From the NCBI RefSeq assembly GCF_028288465.1, contig NZ_JAQBNR010000002.1, positions 1 to 64,000 on the forward strand: a stretch of 64,000 nucleotides of DNA, given 5' to 3'. Source of the stretch: Ferruginibacter sp. GTDB lineage: Bacteria > Bacteroidota > Bacteroidia > Chitinophagales > Chitinophagaceae. The first letter of the stretch is position 1. The number at the start of each line of letters is the position of its first letter. This document shows positions 26,406 to 35,310 of this stretch, piece by piece. A model generated the notes under the pieces. The model was not told where the DNA came from. It saw only the letters and a list, made by a program, of their open reading frames with translations, and did not search any database. The position numbers were made by a program, and so were the translations under genes.

Positions 26406-26786
26406 ATGACGGGGTCTAAGAAAACAGAGCAATTTTTACATGAAAATATAACGTGGAAACGCTTGCTCGATTTTTTTATCCAGGAGAACAGCTTCTTAAA
26501 AACCAGGTTGAGCGAAGTAGTTGACAAGGAGACAGATAAATCCCTGATAGCAGAAGCGGAACATTTTCAAACCGAATTTATCTTAAAAGACGAATACATA
26601 CACGATATTGAACACGACATAAAAGACCAGGAAAAAAGTCTGAAGAATTTGCTTACCCAAAAAACGGCTCCGGATTATAAAACCTGCAAAAAGCAGGACA
26701 AGTTGCGCAACGAAATGGCTTACCTGGAAAAAGAATTTTCACACCTGAAGACGCAGTTTAATAAATACCTGCTTTCGCTGGTATAG
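26406..26786 (+). CDS. Hypothetical coiled-coil protein
   Basis: About 126 aa if started at ATG 26406. The track start at GTG 26373 would add 11 residues and lies only 5 bp after the previous stop. The protein is highly charged and alpha-helical throughout, with heptad-like patterns ('LAFYLEKE..HLKTQFNKYLL'-style C-terminus) and no membrane segment. It is the last gene of the cbb3 run and ends 3 bp from the convergent regulator gene. Function is not recognised; a cytoplasmic partner of the neighbouring sensor system is one possibility. Confidence 0.7.
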   Translation: MTGSKKTEQFLHENITWKRLLDFFIQENSFLKTRLSEVVDKETDKSLIAEAEHFQTEFILKDEYIHDIEHDIKDQEKSLKNLLTQKTAPDYKTCKKQDKLRNEMAYLEKEFSHLKTQFNKYLLSLV

Positions 26787-26789
26787 CAT

Positions 26790-27842
26790 TTAGTTCAATA
26801 GGGCTGCGAGCCGCTTTTCATCCAGGATGATTATGGCTCCCTCTTTAATATCAATTAATTTTTCGCTTTTAAAATCGCTGAGTGTACGTATAATGGACTC
26901 TGTGGCAGTTCCCGCTATATGAGCAAGATCTTCCCTTGAAATGTACATAGAAAAATGCCCCTGGTCGTCTTTTGTGTATTTCTTCTGCAACAGGACCAGT
27001 GCTTCGGCCACCCGCTTTCGCAATGAATTATAGGCAATGCCCACCAGCTGCTCCTCACGGTCGGTAACACTCTGGGCAAGCATTTGAATAAACTGGCGGG
27101 CTACTTCTTTATTTGCCCTTAATAACTTCTCAAAATCCTGGCGGTCTATTATAGACAGTGTTGCATCTTCTATCACCTCAGCGGCTTCCTTATAAATACC
27201 CCCTTCTAAAATAGCCGTGTACCCTACATAATCACCTTCTCCGAAAAGCCCTACCGTTAGCTCCTTCCCGTCATCATTGGTTTTAAAAGTTTTTACCTTT
27301 CCTTTTTGGATGTAAAACAATTTCACCGGGTGATTCCCTTCATCATAAATCAATCTCTTCTTTTTGTAAAAATTAATAGCGCTGTTGGTAACCAGTTCTT
27401 CCAGTGCTTTAAGGTTTCCTGCTTCCTCCACTACCGGCTGGACGGAAGCAGGATCAAATTTTTTATGCAGCAGGGCTGCTTTTTTAAGGCGGCTTTCAAT
27501 AGCTGTTAACAATTCTATATCGCTAAAAGGTTTTGTAATATAATCATCAGCCCCCATTTCCATCCCCTTTCTAAAATCTCCCCGCTCGGATTTTGCGGTT
27601 AAAAAAATAAAAGGAATATTTTTTAAACTTTCATTTTTGCGTAACAAATGCAATACGCCATAGCCATCCAATACAGGCATCATGATATCACAGATAATCA
27701 GGTCTGGAATATTTCCCAACGCCATTTCAACGCCCTGTTTGCCATTAGCCGCAGTATCTACCTTATAATTTGCCAGCTCAAGAATCTCAGCTGTATTTTC
27801 TCTTATCTCGTCATTGTCTTCTATCAGTAGTACTCGGCGCAT
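26790..27842 (-). CDS. REC-CRP/FNR-type response regulator
   Basis: A 350-aa regulator. The N-terminal receiver domain has 'IICDIMMPVLDGYG' (phospho-acceptor Asp about 53) and 'ITKPF' lysine. A cyclic-nucleotide-like domain spans about 150-260 ('KLFYIQKGKVKTFKTNDDGKELTVGLFGEGDYVGYTAILEGG'). A Crp-type helix-turn-helix follows ('ISREDLAHIAGTATESIIRTLSDFKSEKLI'). It lacks FNR iron-sulfur cysteines, so its signal should come by phosphorylation from the kinase encoded 37 bp upstream in the same unit. Next to the cbb3 cluster it is a good candidate oxygen/redox regulator of cco genes; that link is inferred from position. Confidence 0.92.
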   Translation of the reverse strand: MRRVLLIEDNDEIRENTAEILELANYKVDTAANGKQGVEMALGNIPDLIICDIMMPVLDGYGVLHLLRKNESLKNIPFIFLTAKSERGDFRKGMEMGADDYITKPFSDIELLTAIESRLKKAALLHKKFDPASVQPVVEEAGNLKALEELVTNSAINFYKKKRLIYDEGNHPVKLFYIQKGKVKTFKTNDDGKELTVGLFGEGDYVGYTAILEGGIYKEAAEVIEDATLSIIDRQDFEKLLRANKEVARQFIQMLAQSVTDREEQLVGIAYNSLRKRVAEALVLLQKKYTKDDQGHFSMYISREDLAHIAGTATESIIRTLSDFKSEKLIDIKEGAIIILDEKRLAALLN

Positions 27843-27878
27843 AGTAAGTTTAAGATTTAGTCAATGCAAGATAAAGAG

Positions 27879-29147
27879 TTATGTCAAATTTGCAGCATTC
27901 ACGTCAAAAGAAATACAAAAGGAAGTGCCTTTTTCCAACTCACTTTTACATTCAATATTTCCGTTCATCAGTTCAACATACTTTTCAACAATATGCAGTC
28001 CCAAACCGGTTCCCTGGATATTGGTTGCATTGGTTCCCCGGAAAAAACGTTCAAATAAATGAATTTTATCTTCCTGCGAAATACCAATACCACTATCCGT
28101 AACTTCCAGCAACAACTGCTTTTCAGTCAGTTCACTATTTACCCTTATAAGGCCTTTTTCAGGGGTGAATTTTATTGCATTGGATAGCAAATTGATCAGC
28201 ACATTTCGCAACAGGGAAGGGTCCAGTACCAGGGTTTCGTTACCCTGGTGCTGGTAAATAATTTGTTGACCGGTTTTTACAATACCCCGCATTTCGCTGC
28301 ATATAGAACCGATGAGATCTTTGATATTAAACTGAGAATAATGCGCAGCCAGTTTACCGTCTTCAATTTTACCTATGGAGAGGAAATCGTTTAAGATATC
28401 AGTCAGGTTGCTTACCGCCGATTTGATACGGTTGATGTGTTTGTCCCGTTTATCCTGCTCGTCTTCTTTTACATATTTTGACACCAGTGATGCTGATGAA
28501 AGAATGGTGCTTAGCGGCGTACGAAACTCATGCGATGCCATGGACACAAACCTGCTTTTAAGATCGCCCAGTTCTTTTTCCTTACTAAGCGACTTCATTA
28601 ATTCTTCTTTCGAAACTTCCAGCTCATTCAGTGTTTCCTGCAACTGGCTTGTGCGCAATACTACCTGCTGTTCCAGGTCATTGTTAAATTCCTCTATCTT
28701 TTTATTGATCAATGCCAGCTGCTCTTTTTGGTGAATGGTGGCATTTTCTATTTCCTTTCTTTTGGTAATATCACTTATAAATGCAATTACAAAAGACTCT
28801 CCGGCGGCCTCGTAATTATTTAAACTCACTTCCACCGGAAACTCTGAGCCGTCTTTTCTCGCTGCAAATAAATCCATCCCGATTCCCATGGGCCTCCTTT
28901 CCGGCTGGGCTATGTATTCATTCCTGTCGTGCACATGCGTAGCGTGAAAACGCTTTGGAATAAGAATTTCCATTGTTTTACCTATCACCTCCGAAGAGTT
29001 GCTGTAACCGAATTGTGAAAGCAGGAATGAATTGGCAAGGATAATTTCGCCCCGCTGGTTTACCACCAATATGCCCAGCGAGGCATACTCAAAAAGCGCT
29101 TCAAACTTAATTTTTTCTACTGCTAACTTAAGGTCATCAACGGCCAT
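27879..29147 (-). CDS. Cytosolic PAS-domain sensor histidine kinase
   Basis: A 422-aa kinase without membrane segments. A PAS domain lies at about 15-135 ('YASLGILVVNQRGEIILANSFLLSQFGY', 'ARKDGSEFPVEVSLNNYEAAG'). A coiled-coil linker follows, then the HisKA H-box 'MASHEFRTPLST', and HATPase with 'NVLINLLSNAIKFTP', 'DSGIGI' and 'GTGLGLHIV'. It is likely the partner of the REC-CRP regulator. A FixL-like haem PAS is conceivable (an 'HVHDRNEY' segment before the RKDG motif), but the same words occur in non-haem PAS domains. The first gene of the pair, preceded by a -7 box. Confidence 0.92.
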   Translation of the reverse strand: MAVDDLKLAVEKIKFEALFEYASLGILVVNQRGEIILANSFLLSQFGYSNSSEVIGKTMEILIPKRFHATHVHDRNEYIAQPERRPMGIGMDLFAARKDGSEFPVEVSLNNYEAAGESFVIAFISDITKRKEIENATIHQKEQLALINKKIEEFNNDLEQQVVLRTSQLQETLNELEVSKEELMKSLSKEKELGDLKSRFVSMASHEFRTPLSTILSSASLVSKYVKEDEQDKRDKHINRIKSAVSNLTDILNDFLSIGKIEDGKLAAHYSQFNIKDLIGSICSEMRGIVKTGQQIIYQHQGNETLVLDPSLLRNVLINLLSNAIKFTPEKGLIRVNSELTEKQLLLEVTDSGIGISQEDKIHLFERFFRGTNATNIQGTGLGLHIVEKYVELMNGNIECKSELEKGTSFCISFDVNAANLT

Positions 29148-29164
29148 GGAACTGATTATTTGTG

Positions 29165-29172
29165 CAAAATTA
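29165..29172 (-). promoter_or_regulatory. Putative -7 box of the PAS kinase operon
   Basis: On the minus strand TAATTTTG (TAnnTTTG) lies 17 bp before the kinase ATG at 29147. A -33 TTG at ideal spacing is not obvious. Confidence 0.4.
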
Positions 29173-29215
29173 ATCTATCCTTTTCTCACAGGGTTAGAAA
29201 ATAAAAATGCAATGA

Positions 29216-29974
29216 TCATAATCCAGAATAATAATCATATCCCTTTTCATACCAGTAATCTTTCGGTCTGCTGTTACTGAAAAAGATTGTGCCGATCCTT
29301 TTTAAATGTTTGATCCCGTACTTCACAGGAATAATCAGGCGCAGGGGGTAACCCTGGTTCATTGGCAAAGGTTTGCCATTCATTTCGTAACAAAGTATAG
29401 TTTGCGGATGTAAAATGCTTTTTGTATCGATGCCTACATAATACTTTTTATCCGGGGTATTAAGACCTACATACTGCATAGCACTTTGGTCTGAAAGATT
29501 GTACTTCTTTACAAAATCACTGAATTTAACACCGCCCCAATGCGTTACCTGGCTCCAGCCTTCAATACATTTAAAATCAAAGATGATATCCGTTTTAGGC
29601 ATTGCCTTTATTTCGTCCAGCGTAATAAATAATGTATCACCAGGGGATTTTACCACCTGCAGTTTCCATGCGGCGGCATCAAAGTCATCACCCAAACCGT
29701 CATCGCCATTCACCCTTACTTTTGGTGCAGCGTAATAAATCGGGTAAGTTTTGCTGATGTTACCGGGGCTGTAAATAAAATTGCTGAACAACTTTTCATT
29801 ACCATTCAGCACTGCACGCAAAGGCTGGGGTACGCTGTTATCTTCCGGCTGATGATTCAGCCAGCGCCAACCCGCAATCGCTGCAGCTATCAGTAAAAAG
29901 AAAACCGCGAAAGCACCAATGGTTCTGTTGCGCACATATTTGGCAGAAACTACTTTTTCACTTTTGTTTGTCAT
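29216..29974 (-). CDS. Molybdopterin-dependent oxidoreductase (sulfite oxidase/MsrP-like), membrane-anchored
   Basis: About 252 aa from ATG 29974; the longer track ORF overlaps the cytochrome gene and is rejected. N-terminal anchor helix 'TIGAFAVFFLLIAAAIAGWRW'. The Mo-cofactor domain has the ligand cysteine in 'FDFKCIEGWSQVTHWGGV' and the C-terminal 'GYPLRLIIPVKYGIKHLKRIGTIFFS...KDYWYEKGYDYY' typical of the family. Unlike E. coli MsrP there is no twin-arginine motif. It is coupled (4 bp) to a cytochrome b gene as in MsrPQ or similar periplasmic reductases or oxidases, suggesting electron exchange with quinone. The substrate could be methionine sulfoxide, sulfite or another S/N-oxide. Confidence 0.82.
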   Translation of the reverse strand: MTNKSEKVVSAKYVRNRTIGAFAVFFLLIAAAIAGWRWLNHQPEDNSVPQPLRAVLNGNEKLFSNFIYSPGNISKTYPIYYAAPKVRVNGDDGLGDDFDAAAWKLQVVKSPGDTLFITLDEIKAMPKTDIIFDFKCIEGWSQVTHWGGVKFSDFVKKYNLSDQSAMQYVGLNTPDKKYYVGIDTKSILHPQTILCYEMNGKPLPMNQGYPLRLIIPVKYGIKHLKRIGTIFFSNSRPKDYWYEKGYDYYSGL

Positions 29975-29978
29975 AACA

Positions 29979-30701
29979 TTAAACGGTTTGTGTTGATACT
30001 GATGGCGGCTCTTCTGTTGATTTCTCGTCTGTTGCCTGCATCTTGGGTAAGTCACCAACCACATCAAAGCCTGTCACCATGGACCTGAAATTGTTCCAGC
30101 CTGCCAGCAATACCTGCACGATGTGCACCATAAAAAAAAGCGTAAATAAAATAGTGAGGGTAAAATGTTCTATGCGTGCCCACTCGTACCCACCCAGCAT
30201 AGCGCAGAGCGTTTTAAATTGAACGGGTTTATAAATCGCCAGCCCGGTAATCAGTGAGCCCAGGCCCATAACAACAACTGAGGTATAGGCCACCCGTTGT
30301 GCGGCATTGTATTTTTTTTGTGGCGGCAACCCTTTGCGGATATGTAAATCATGAAGCACTACCTGCCAGCTTTCTTTCAGTGATTTTTTATTGGGGAAGA
30401 TTAGCTTCCACTCGCCGGAAAAAAACAGGTAACAAACATACAGCAAACCATTGATGGCAAAAAGCCACATAAATACAAAATGAAAACTCATCCCCTCGGC
30501 CAGGCGAAAAGGAATATTAAGCGCCTTGTTAAATGAGTCAGGAAAAAATTTAAGTACAGTTGTGTTACCCCATCCGACACGATATACGTCGTTCGCCCAA
30601 TAAATTAATAAGCCGCTCCAGATCATAACAGCCAGCACAGGAAAATTAATCCAGTGGAACCAGCGAATGGCCAGCGGATGCTTTTGTACAATTCTTTTCA
30701 T
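29979..30701 (-). CDS. Cytochrome b (b561/thiosulfate-reductase-type) membrane subunit
   Basis: About 240 aa from ATG 30701 (the track starts at TTG 30710). Several membrane helices carry haem-ligand histidines: 'KHPLAIRWFHWINFPVLAVMIWSGLLIYW', 'FHFVFMWLFAINGLLYVCYLF', 'VMGLGSLITGLAIY' and 'HFTLTILFTLFFMVHIVQVLL'. It probably shuttles electrons between quinones and the adjacent molybdenum protein, whose gene starts 4 bp after its stop. A hydrophilic Thr/Glu-rich tail ends the protein. Confidence 0.87.
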   Translation of the reverse strand: MKRIVQKHPLAIRWFHWINFPVLAVMIWSGLLIYWANDVYRVGWGNTTVLKFFPDSFNKALNIPFRLAEGMSFHFVFMWLFAINGLLYVCYLFFSGEWKLIFPNKKSLKESWQVVLHDLHIRKGLPPQKKYNAAQRVAYTSVVVMGLGSLITGLAIYKPVQFKTLCAMLGGYEWARIEHFTLTILFTLFFMVHIVQVLLAGWNNFRSMVTGFDVVGDLPKMQATDEKSTEEPPSVSTQTV

Positions 30702-30900
30702 CTTATACAATGTAAGATAATTCAGCGATTTTTTTATTTACCTTTCACACGTTGAGACATTTTATTTTTATTGATAGCTCATAAACCCTGAAAGTTTATT
30801 CACCTCCGGAAACATTTTGGCAAGCATGGAGTTGAGACTTCTTGTAATCTTACAGCTTAGTAAGCAATGTTGGAAAACCTCACCTTCAATATGGTCTGAG

Positions 30901-31380
30901 TTATTTTTTTGTAAAATTTAATGCAACAGAATTGATACAGTAACGCAAACCTGTGGGTTTGGGGCCATCGTTAAATACATGCCCTAAATGTGCACCACAC
31001 CTGCTGCAGGTAACTTTTGTACGATCCATTCCGTAAGTATTATCCGACTCATCCAAAATGCTGGCTTTGCTGACCGGCTGGTAAAAGCTGGGCCAGCCGG
31101 TACCGCTTTCAAACTTGGTATCACTGCTGAAAAGTTCCTGCCCGCAGCAGATACAACTATAAGTTCCTTTGTCATGATTGTCCCAGTATTTACCGGTAAA
31201 AGCCTGTTCTGTTCCCTCTTTGCGGGTAACGGCATAGGCAGTCGAACTCAACTGCTTTTTCCACTCTTCATCTGTTTTTGTAACGGCAAATTTTTTACCT
31301 GCGGATGTATTGTTGGTTTTTGTCTGGGCATTGCAGGCGGTGAACAAAAATGCGATGGCAACAATAAATATGTTCTTCAT
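30901..31380 (-). CDS. msrB: Peptide-methionine (R)-S-oxide reductase MsrB, exported lipoprotein form
   Basis: A 159-aa enzyme reducing methionine-R-sulfoxide in proteins. The signal has lipobox 'LFTAC' (Cys about 16), so it acts outside the cytoplasm. The SelR domain has the Zn-binding pairs 'CICC' and 'CSRC', the substrate motif 'GTGWPSF' and the catalytic Cys in 'LRYCINSVALNF'. It sits next to the Mo-oxidoreductase/cytochrome b pair, which together suggests periplasmic repair of oxidised methionine. 199 bp separate it from the cytochrome start, so it is a separate unit. Confidence 0.94.
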   Translation of the reverse strand: MKNIFIVAIAFLFTACNAQTKTNNTSAGKKFAVTKTDEEWKKQLSSTAYAVTRKEGTEQAFTGKYWDNHDKGTYSCICCGQELFSSDTKFESGTGWPSFYQPVSKASILDESDNTYGMDRTKVTCSRCGAHLGHVFNDGPKPTGLRYCINSVALNFTKK

Positions 31381-31508
31381 AATAAAATGGTTATAAATTT
31401 ATAAAAGATACGAAAGAAGCGCTTGCTTGGTTGAGTATAAAACAAACGTTTAACATTTTTAACAAAATAAAGTTTCAAATGTTATTTTCATAACTAAATT
31501 CTAAAATT

Positions 31509-31673
31509 ATGGGAGTGTGGAACCAGGTTGCGCAATACTTGTACCTGAAGAAAAAAGATCCGGATGCGCCGAAAAATTTTTCAGTAAAGTTTATGCACGG
31601 TATTAACCGGATATCTATCCTGCTGTTTTTGCTGGCTATGATTATACTGGCATTTAAATTATTGCGGCATTAG
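31509..31673 (+). CDS. Small membrane protein (DUF6728-like)
   Basis: A 54-aa ORF missing from the track: 'MGVWNQVAQYLYLKKKDPDAPKNFSVKFMHGINRI' then one helix 'SILLFLLAMIILAFKLLRH'. The 'WNQV.QYLYLKKKDP..P.NFN...MH.IN.IS' pattern matches my memory of a small Bacteroidota family (DUF6728). Its last 15 bp overlap the end of lpxB on the opposite strand. Function unknown. Confidence 0.78.
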   Translation: MGVWNQVAQYLYLKKKDPDAPKNFSVKFMHGINRISILLFLLAMIILAFKLLRH

Positions 31674-32795
31674 GTAAGTGTAAATACTTTTTGCCGCATT
31701 CGCGGAAGCATTACCACCCTTACTGAGTAAGGATTTTAGCGAGGTATAATCTTTCTGCAGCTGCTGTTTTTTCGTCGTGTCTGATAAAATCTTTTTTAAT
31801 TCTGTTGTTATATTCGTTACGGTAAGTTCGTCCTGGATCAGTTCCCTGACCACTTCTTTATTCATGATAAGATTAACCAGGCAGATGTATTTTATTTTGA
31901 TCAGCCACTTTGCTATTTGAAAAGAAACGGCGCTGCCTTTATAGCAAACTACTTCCGGCACTTCAAATAAGGCTGTCTCTAAAGTGGCGGTTCCACTGGT
32001 AACCAACGCTGCTTTTGCAACGCTCAGTAATTCATATGTTTTATTTACTACTGATGACACATTTTTATAAGGGGCCAGCAAATCATGATAAAAGCCTTCT
32101 TCCAGGCCGGGCGCTTTAGCCACCACAAAATGATAATCGGGAAAGTCTGCCGCAACCTGCAGCATGATGGGTAGCTTTTTTAAAATCTCCTGCTTACGGC
32201 TGCCTGGTAAAAGCGCAATAATATTAACACCTTTATTTGGAAAGGAAGCGGCCTTATAAACACTGGCTTCAGCAGCATGTTGCACCTTAAACTCATCTAT
32301 CACTTGCACAAGGGGATGGCCAACATACTCAACTTCATAATTCCATTTTTTATAAAATTCTTTTTCAAATGGCAATATGACAAGCATTTTATCTACCGAT
32401 TTTTTTATGCCTTTAACCCTGCTCTCCTTCCATGCCCATACTTGCGGAGAAATGTAATAGATCACGTTGATGCCCTGTTTTTTGGCCCATTCAGCAATGC
32501 GCAAATTAAATCCGGGATAGTCAATCAATATCAGCGCATCCGGCTTAAAGGCAAGAATATCCTTCTTGCAAAAATCCAAATTCTTAAAAATGGTAGGCAG
32601 GTTTTTAATAACTTCTGCAAAGCCCATAAAAGCCAGGTCCCTGTAATGCTTTACCAGCCTGGCTCCTGCGGCTTCCATCTTATTGCCACCCCAACAGCGA
32701 ATACTGGCTTTGCTATCCAGCAGCAGTAATTCTTTTATAAGATTACTGCCATGCAGATCGCCGCTTGCTTCGCCCGCTATAATGTAGTATTGCAT
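31659..32795 (-). CDS. lpxB: Lipid-A-disaccharide synthase
   Basis: About 378 aa from ATG 32795; the seven extra residues of the track ORF precede the conserved 'MQYYIIAGEASGDLHGSNLI'. LpxB joins UDP-diacylglucosamine and lipid X to form the lipid A disaccharide on the inner membrane. Also seen are 'ALILIDYPGFNLRIAEWAKK', 'VIYYISPQVWAWKESRVKGIK', 'ALLPGSRKQEI' and 'LVTSGTATLETALFEVPEVVCYK', all family motifs. It shows that the organism makes lipopolysaccharide. Confidence 0.96.
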   Translation of the reverse strand: MQYYIIAGEASGDLHGSNLIKELLLLDSKASIRCWGGNKMEAAGARLVKHYRDLAFMGFAEVIKNLPTIFKNLDFCKKDILAFKPDALILIDYPGFNLRIAEWAKKQGINVIYYISPQVWAWKESRVKGIKKSVDKMLVILPFEKEFYKKWNYEVEYVGHPLVQVIDEFKVQHAAEASVYKAASFPNKGVNIIALLPGSRKQEILKKLPIMLQVAADFPDYHFVVAKAPGLEEGFYHDLLAPYKNVSSVVNKTYELLSVAKAALVTSGTATLETALFEVPEVVCYKGSAVSFQIAKWLIKIKYICLVNLIMNKEVVRELIQDELTVTNITTELKKILSDTTKKQQLQKDYTSLKSLLSKGGNASANAAKSIYTYLMPQ

Positions 32796-32911
32796 AGTTG
32801 TGAAATTCTGTTGCAAATTAACCTATAGCATTTACAAAAAAACTGATTCCTCAATTAAGCAACCATATTTTATACACGTTATTTTATGGAGATAAACCGT
32901 TTCATCGAAAT

Positions 32912-32943
32912 AAAAAAACCCGGTCACAAATGTGATCCGGGTC
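32912..32943 (-). terminator. Intrinsic terminator of glnN
   Basis: On the minus strand ACCCGGATCACATTTGTGACCGGGT (11-bp stem with one mismatch, TTTG-type loop) is followed by TTTTTTA, 64 bp after the glutamine synthetase stop codon. Confidence 0.9.
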
Positions 32944-33006
32944 ATTTACGATTGCTTGCCAGCTATTTTAAAAATCTTACCCCTAAGGGATAAAGATTCA
33001 GGTTGT

Positions 33007-35199
33007 TTATCTTAAGAACAACATTTCCCTGTACTTAGGCAATGTCCAGTAAGCATCATCAACCAGCAATTCCAGTTTATCTACATGATAACGGATTTCG
33101 TCAAAATGCCTTCCTTTGATATCATCGCAGTAAGCAATGGCTTTATCCCTGGTATCTGTAATTTTATTGGCTTTTTTTCTTGCTTCGATCATATCTCTTA
33201 CGCTGGTGCTCATCGCGTTGATATGATTGCTGATTTCTTCCAGGATACTTAGCTGGTTGGAGTAAGAAGCAGGAGGTAAACCAGCAGCCTTTAAGCCGTT
33301 AATATTTTCAATCAATATATTCTGGTATTTTACCGACGATGGCAAAATTACTGAAGTAGCCAGCTCACCCATTGTTCTTGCTTCAATCTGTACTTTTTTA
33401 ATGTACGCTTCCAGCATTATTTCGTGGCGTGCTTCCAGTTCAGCATGCGTGTATATTTCGTTGCTTGCAAACAGGTTTTTTGATAAATCTGTAAGGTAGG
33501 CATCCAGCGCAAGCGGAGTAGTTTTTACATTTGGTAAACCTCTCCTTTCAGCTTCTGCAGCCCATTCGTCGCTGTAACCGTCGCCTTCAAACAATACAGT
33601 TTTACTTTCAACAATGTATTTTTGAATTACCTGCATGATGGCGATTTCTTTCTTATCACCTTTTTCGATATGTGCATCAACATCTTTTTTAAACTGCTTC
33701 AATGTTTCAGCAACAATTGAATTTAAAACAGTCATGGCGTTGGCACAGTTGGCCGCAGAACCTACCGCACGAAACTCAAACTTATTACCGGTAAAGGCAA
33801 AAGGAGAAGTACGGTTTCTGTCGGTGTTATCCAGCATCAGTTCCGGAATCGTTTTATGAATATCCAGTTTCAGCATAGCCTCATCCTGTTCATCAAACTT
33901 ACCACCAACACGAGTTTCAACCTGGTTCAATACTTCAGTTAAGTATTTACCAATGAATATAGAAATGATTGCTGGTGGTGCTTCGTTGGCGCCCAAACGA
34001 TGGTCGTTACCTGCGCTTGCAATTGATGCTCTTAATAATGCAGCATAGTCATGTACCGCTTTAATGGTGTTAACGAAGAACGTTAAAAACATCAGGTTGG
34101 TTTTTGGAGTTTTACCGGGTGCTAATAAGTTAACACCGGTATCAGTCGCAATGCTCCAGTTATTGTGTTTACCACTACCGTTGATACCGGCAAATGGCTT
34201 TTCGTGCAACAATACAATCAGGCCATGACGTTTAGCTACCCTTGTCATCACATCCATCAATAACGTGTTGTGATCAACCGCCAGGTTAGCTTCTTCAAAA
34301 ATAGGCGCACACTCAAATTGTGAAGGCGCAACCTCATTGTGACGTGTACGTAATGGAATTCCTAATTTATAAGACTCCTGTTCGTAATCTCTCATGAAGG
34401 CATAAATCCTTTCAGGAATAGCTCCGAAATAATGATCCTCCAGCTGCTGTCCTTTTGCAGGTGCATGGCCGAAAACAGTACGACCTGTCATTACGATGTC
34501 AGGGCGGGCATTTACCATGCCCGCGTCAATTACAAAATATTCCTGTTCCCATCCTAATGTAGCGGTTACCTTAGTTACGTTTTTATCAAAATACTGACAA
34601 ACATCAACAGCAGCTTTATCCAAGGCTACCAAAGCTTTAATCAACGGGGTTTTAGCATCCAGTGATTCGCCTGTATAACTAACGAAAATTGTAGGAATGC
34701 ACAATGTTTTACCATTGCCGATCTCCATAATGAATGGTGGTGAAGATGGATCCCATGCAGTATAACCACGGGCTTCAAAAGTAGCCCTTAAACCACCTGA
34801 TGGAAAAGAAGATGCATCTGGCTCCTGCTGAATTAAAGCGGCACCTTCAAATTCTTCGATGGGTGTACCATCGCCTTTCAATGTAAAAAACGAGTCATGT
34901 TTTTCTGCAGAAAGATCTGTTAATGGCTGAAACCAGTGTGTGTAGTGGGTAACACCTTTGCTTTCTGCCCAGGCTCTTAAACCGTTCGCAATCTGGCTCC
35001 CCATATTACGATCAATTTTTTTACCGCTTTTTATAGAAGCCAGTAAACTTTTGTATGCTTCATCGCTCAAAAACTGGCGGGCAGTTTTATGAGTAAATAC
35101 ATTTTCACCGAAAATTCCGGTAATTTTTGTAGATGCTTTTACAGTAACATCCTGGCCCGTTGCCAAATTGTCAATTGCTTTAAAACGAAGTGATTGCAT
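33007..35199 (-). CDS. glnN: Glutamine synthetase type III
   Basis: A 730-aa protein, the usual length of GSIII. It makes glutamine from glutamate, ammonia and ATP in the cytoplasm. Motifs: 'ATLGWEQEYFVID' (Glu metal ligands), 'HNEVAPSQFECAPIFEEAN', 'HEKPFAGINGSGKHNNWS' (ATP site) and 'NRTSPFAFTGNKFEFRAVGS'. It is a single-gene unit with its own terminator, facing away from the membrane-protein gene upstream. Confidence 0.97.
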   Translation of the reverse strand: MQSLRFKAIDNLATGQDVTVKASTKITGIFGENVFTHKTARQFLSDEAYKSLLASIKSGKKIDRNMGSQIANGLRAWAESKGVTHYTHWFQPLTDLSAEKHDSFFTLKGDGTPIEEFEGAALIQQEPDASSFPSGGLRATFEARGYTAWDPSSPPFIMEIGNGKTLCIPTIFVSYTGESLDAKTPLIKALVALDKAAVDVCQYFDKNVTKVTATLGWEQEYFVIDAGMVNARPDIVMTGRTVFGHAPAKGQQLEDHYFGAIPERIYAFMRDYEQESYKLGIPLRTRHNEVAPSQFECAPIFEEANLAVDHNTLLMDVMTRVAKRHGLIVLLHEKPFAGINGSGKHNNWSIATDTGVNLLAPGKTPKTNLMFLTFFVNTIKAVHDYAALLRASIASAGNDHRLGANEAPPAIISIFIGKYLTEVLNQVETRVGGKFDEQDEAMLKLDIHKTIPELMLDNTDRNRTSPFAFTGNKFEFRAVGSAANCANAMTVLNSIVAETLKQFKKDVDAHIEKGDKKEIAIMQVIQKYIVESKTVLFEGDGYSDEWAAEAERRGLPNVKTTPLALDAYLTDLSKNLFASNEIYTHAELEARHEIMLEAYIKKVQIEARTMGELATSVILPSSVKYQNILIENINGLKAAGLPPASYSNQLSILEEISNHINAMSTSVRDMIEARKKANKITDTRDKAIAYCDDIKGRHFDEIRYHVDKLELLVDDAYWTLPKYREMLFLR

Positions 35200-35310
35200 T
35201 ATTTTTTAGATTTAGAACCTGCAAAATAGGCTTTAAATTCGAAATACGTGAACCAGACCTCAAAAACTTTAGATTTTTTATCAAAAAAATGCAAAAAACA
35301 AAATATGCAA

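Noticed and set aside
27879-29147. Definite FixL-type haem sensor
   Set aside because: The HxxD/RKDG words near the PAS end also occur in non-haem PAS domains; the haem histidine cannot be assigned by eye.
29216-30067. Longer start for the molybdopterin protein
   Set aside because: The extra 31 residues overlap the end of the cytochrome b gene and have no conserved features; ATG 29974 gives a proper membrane anchor.
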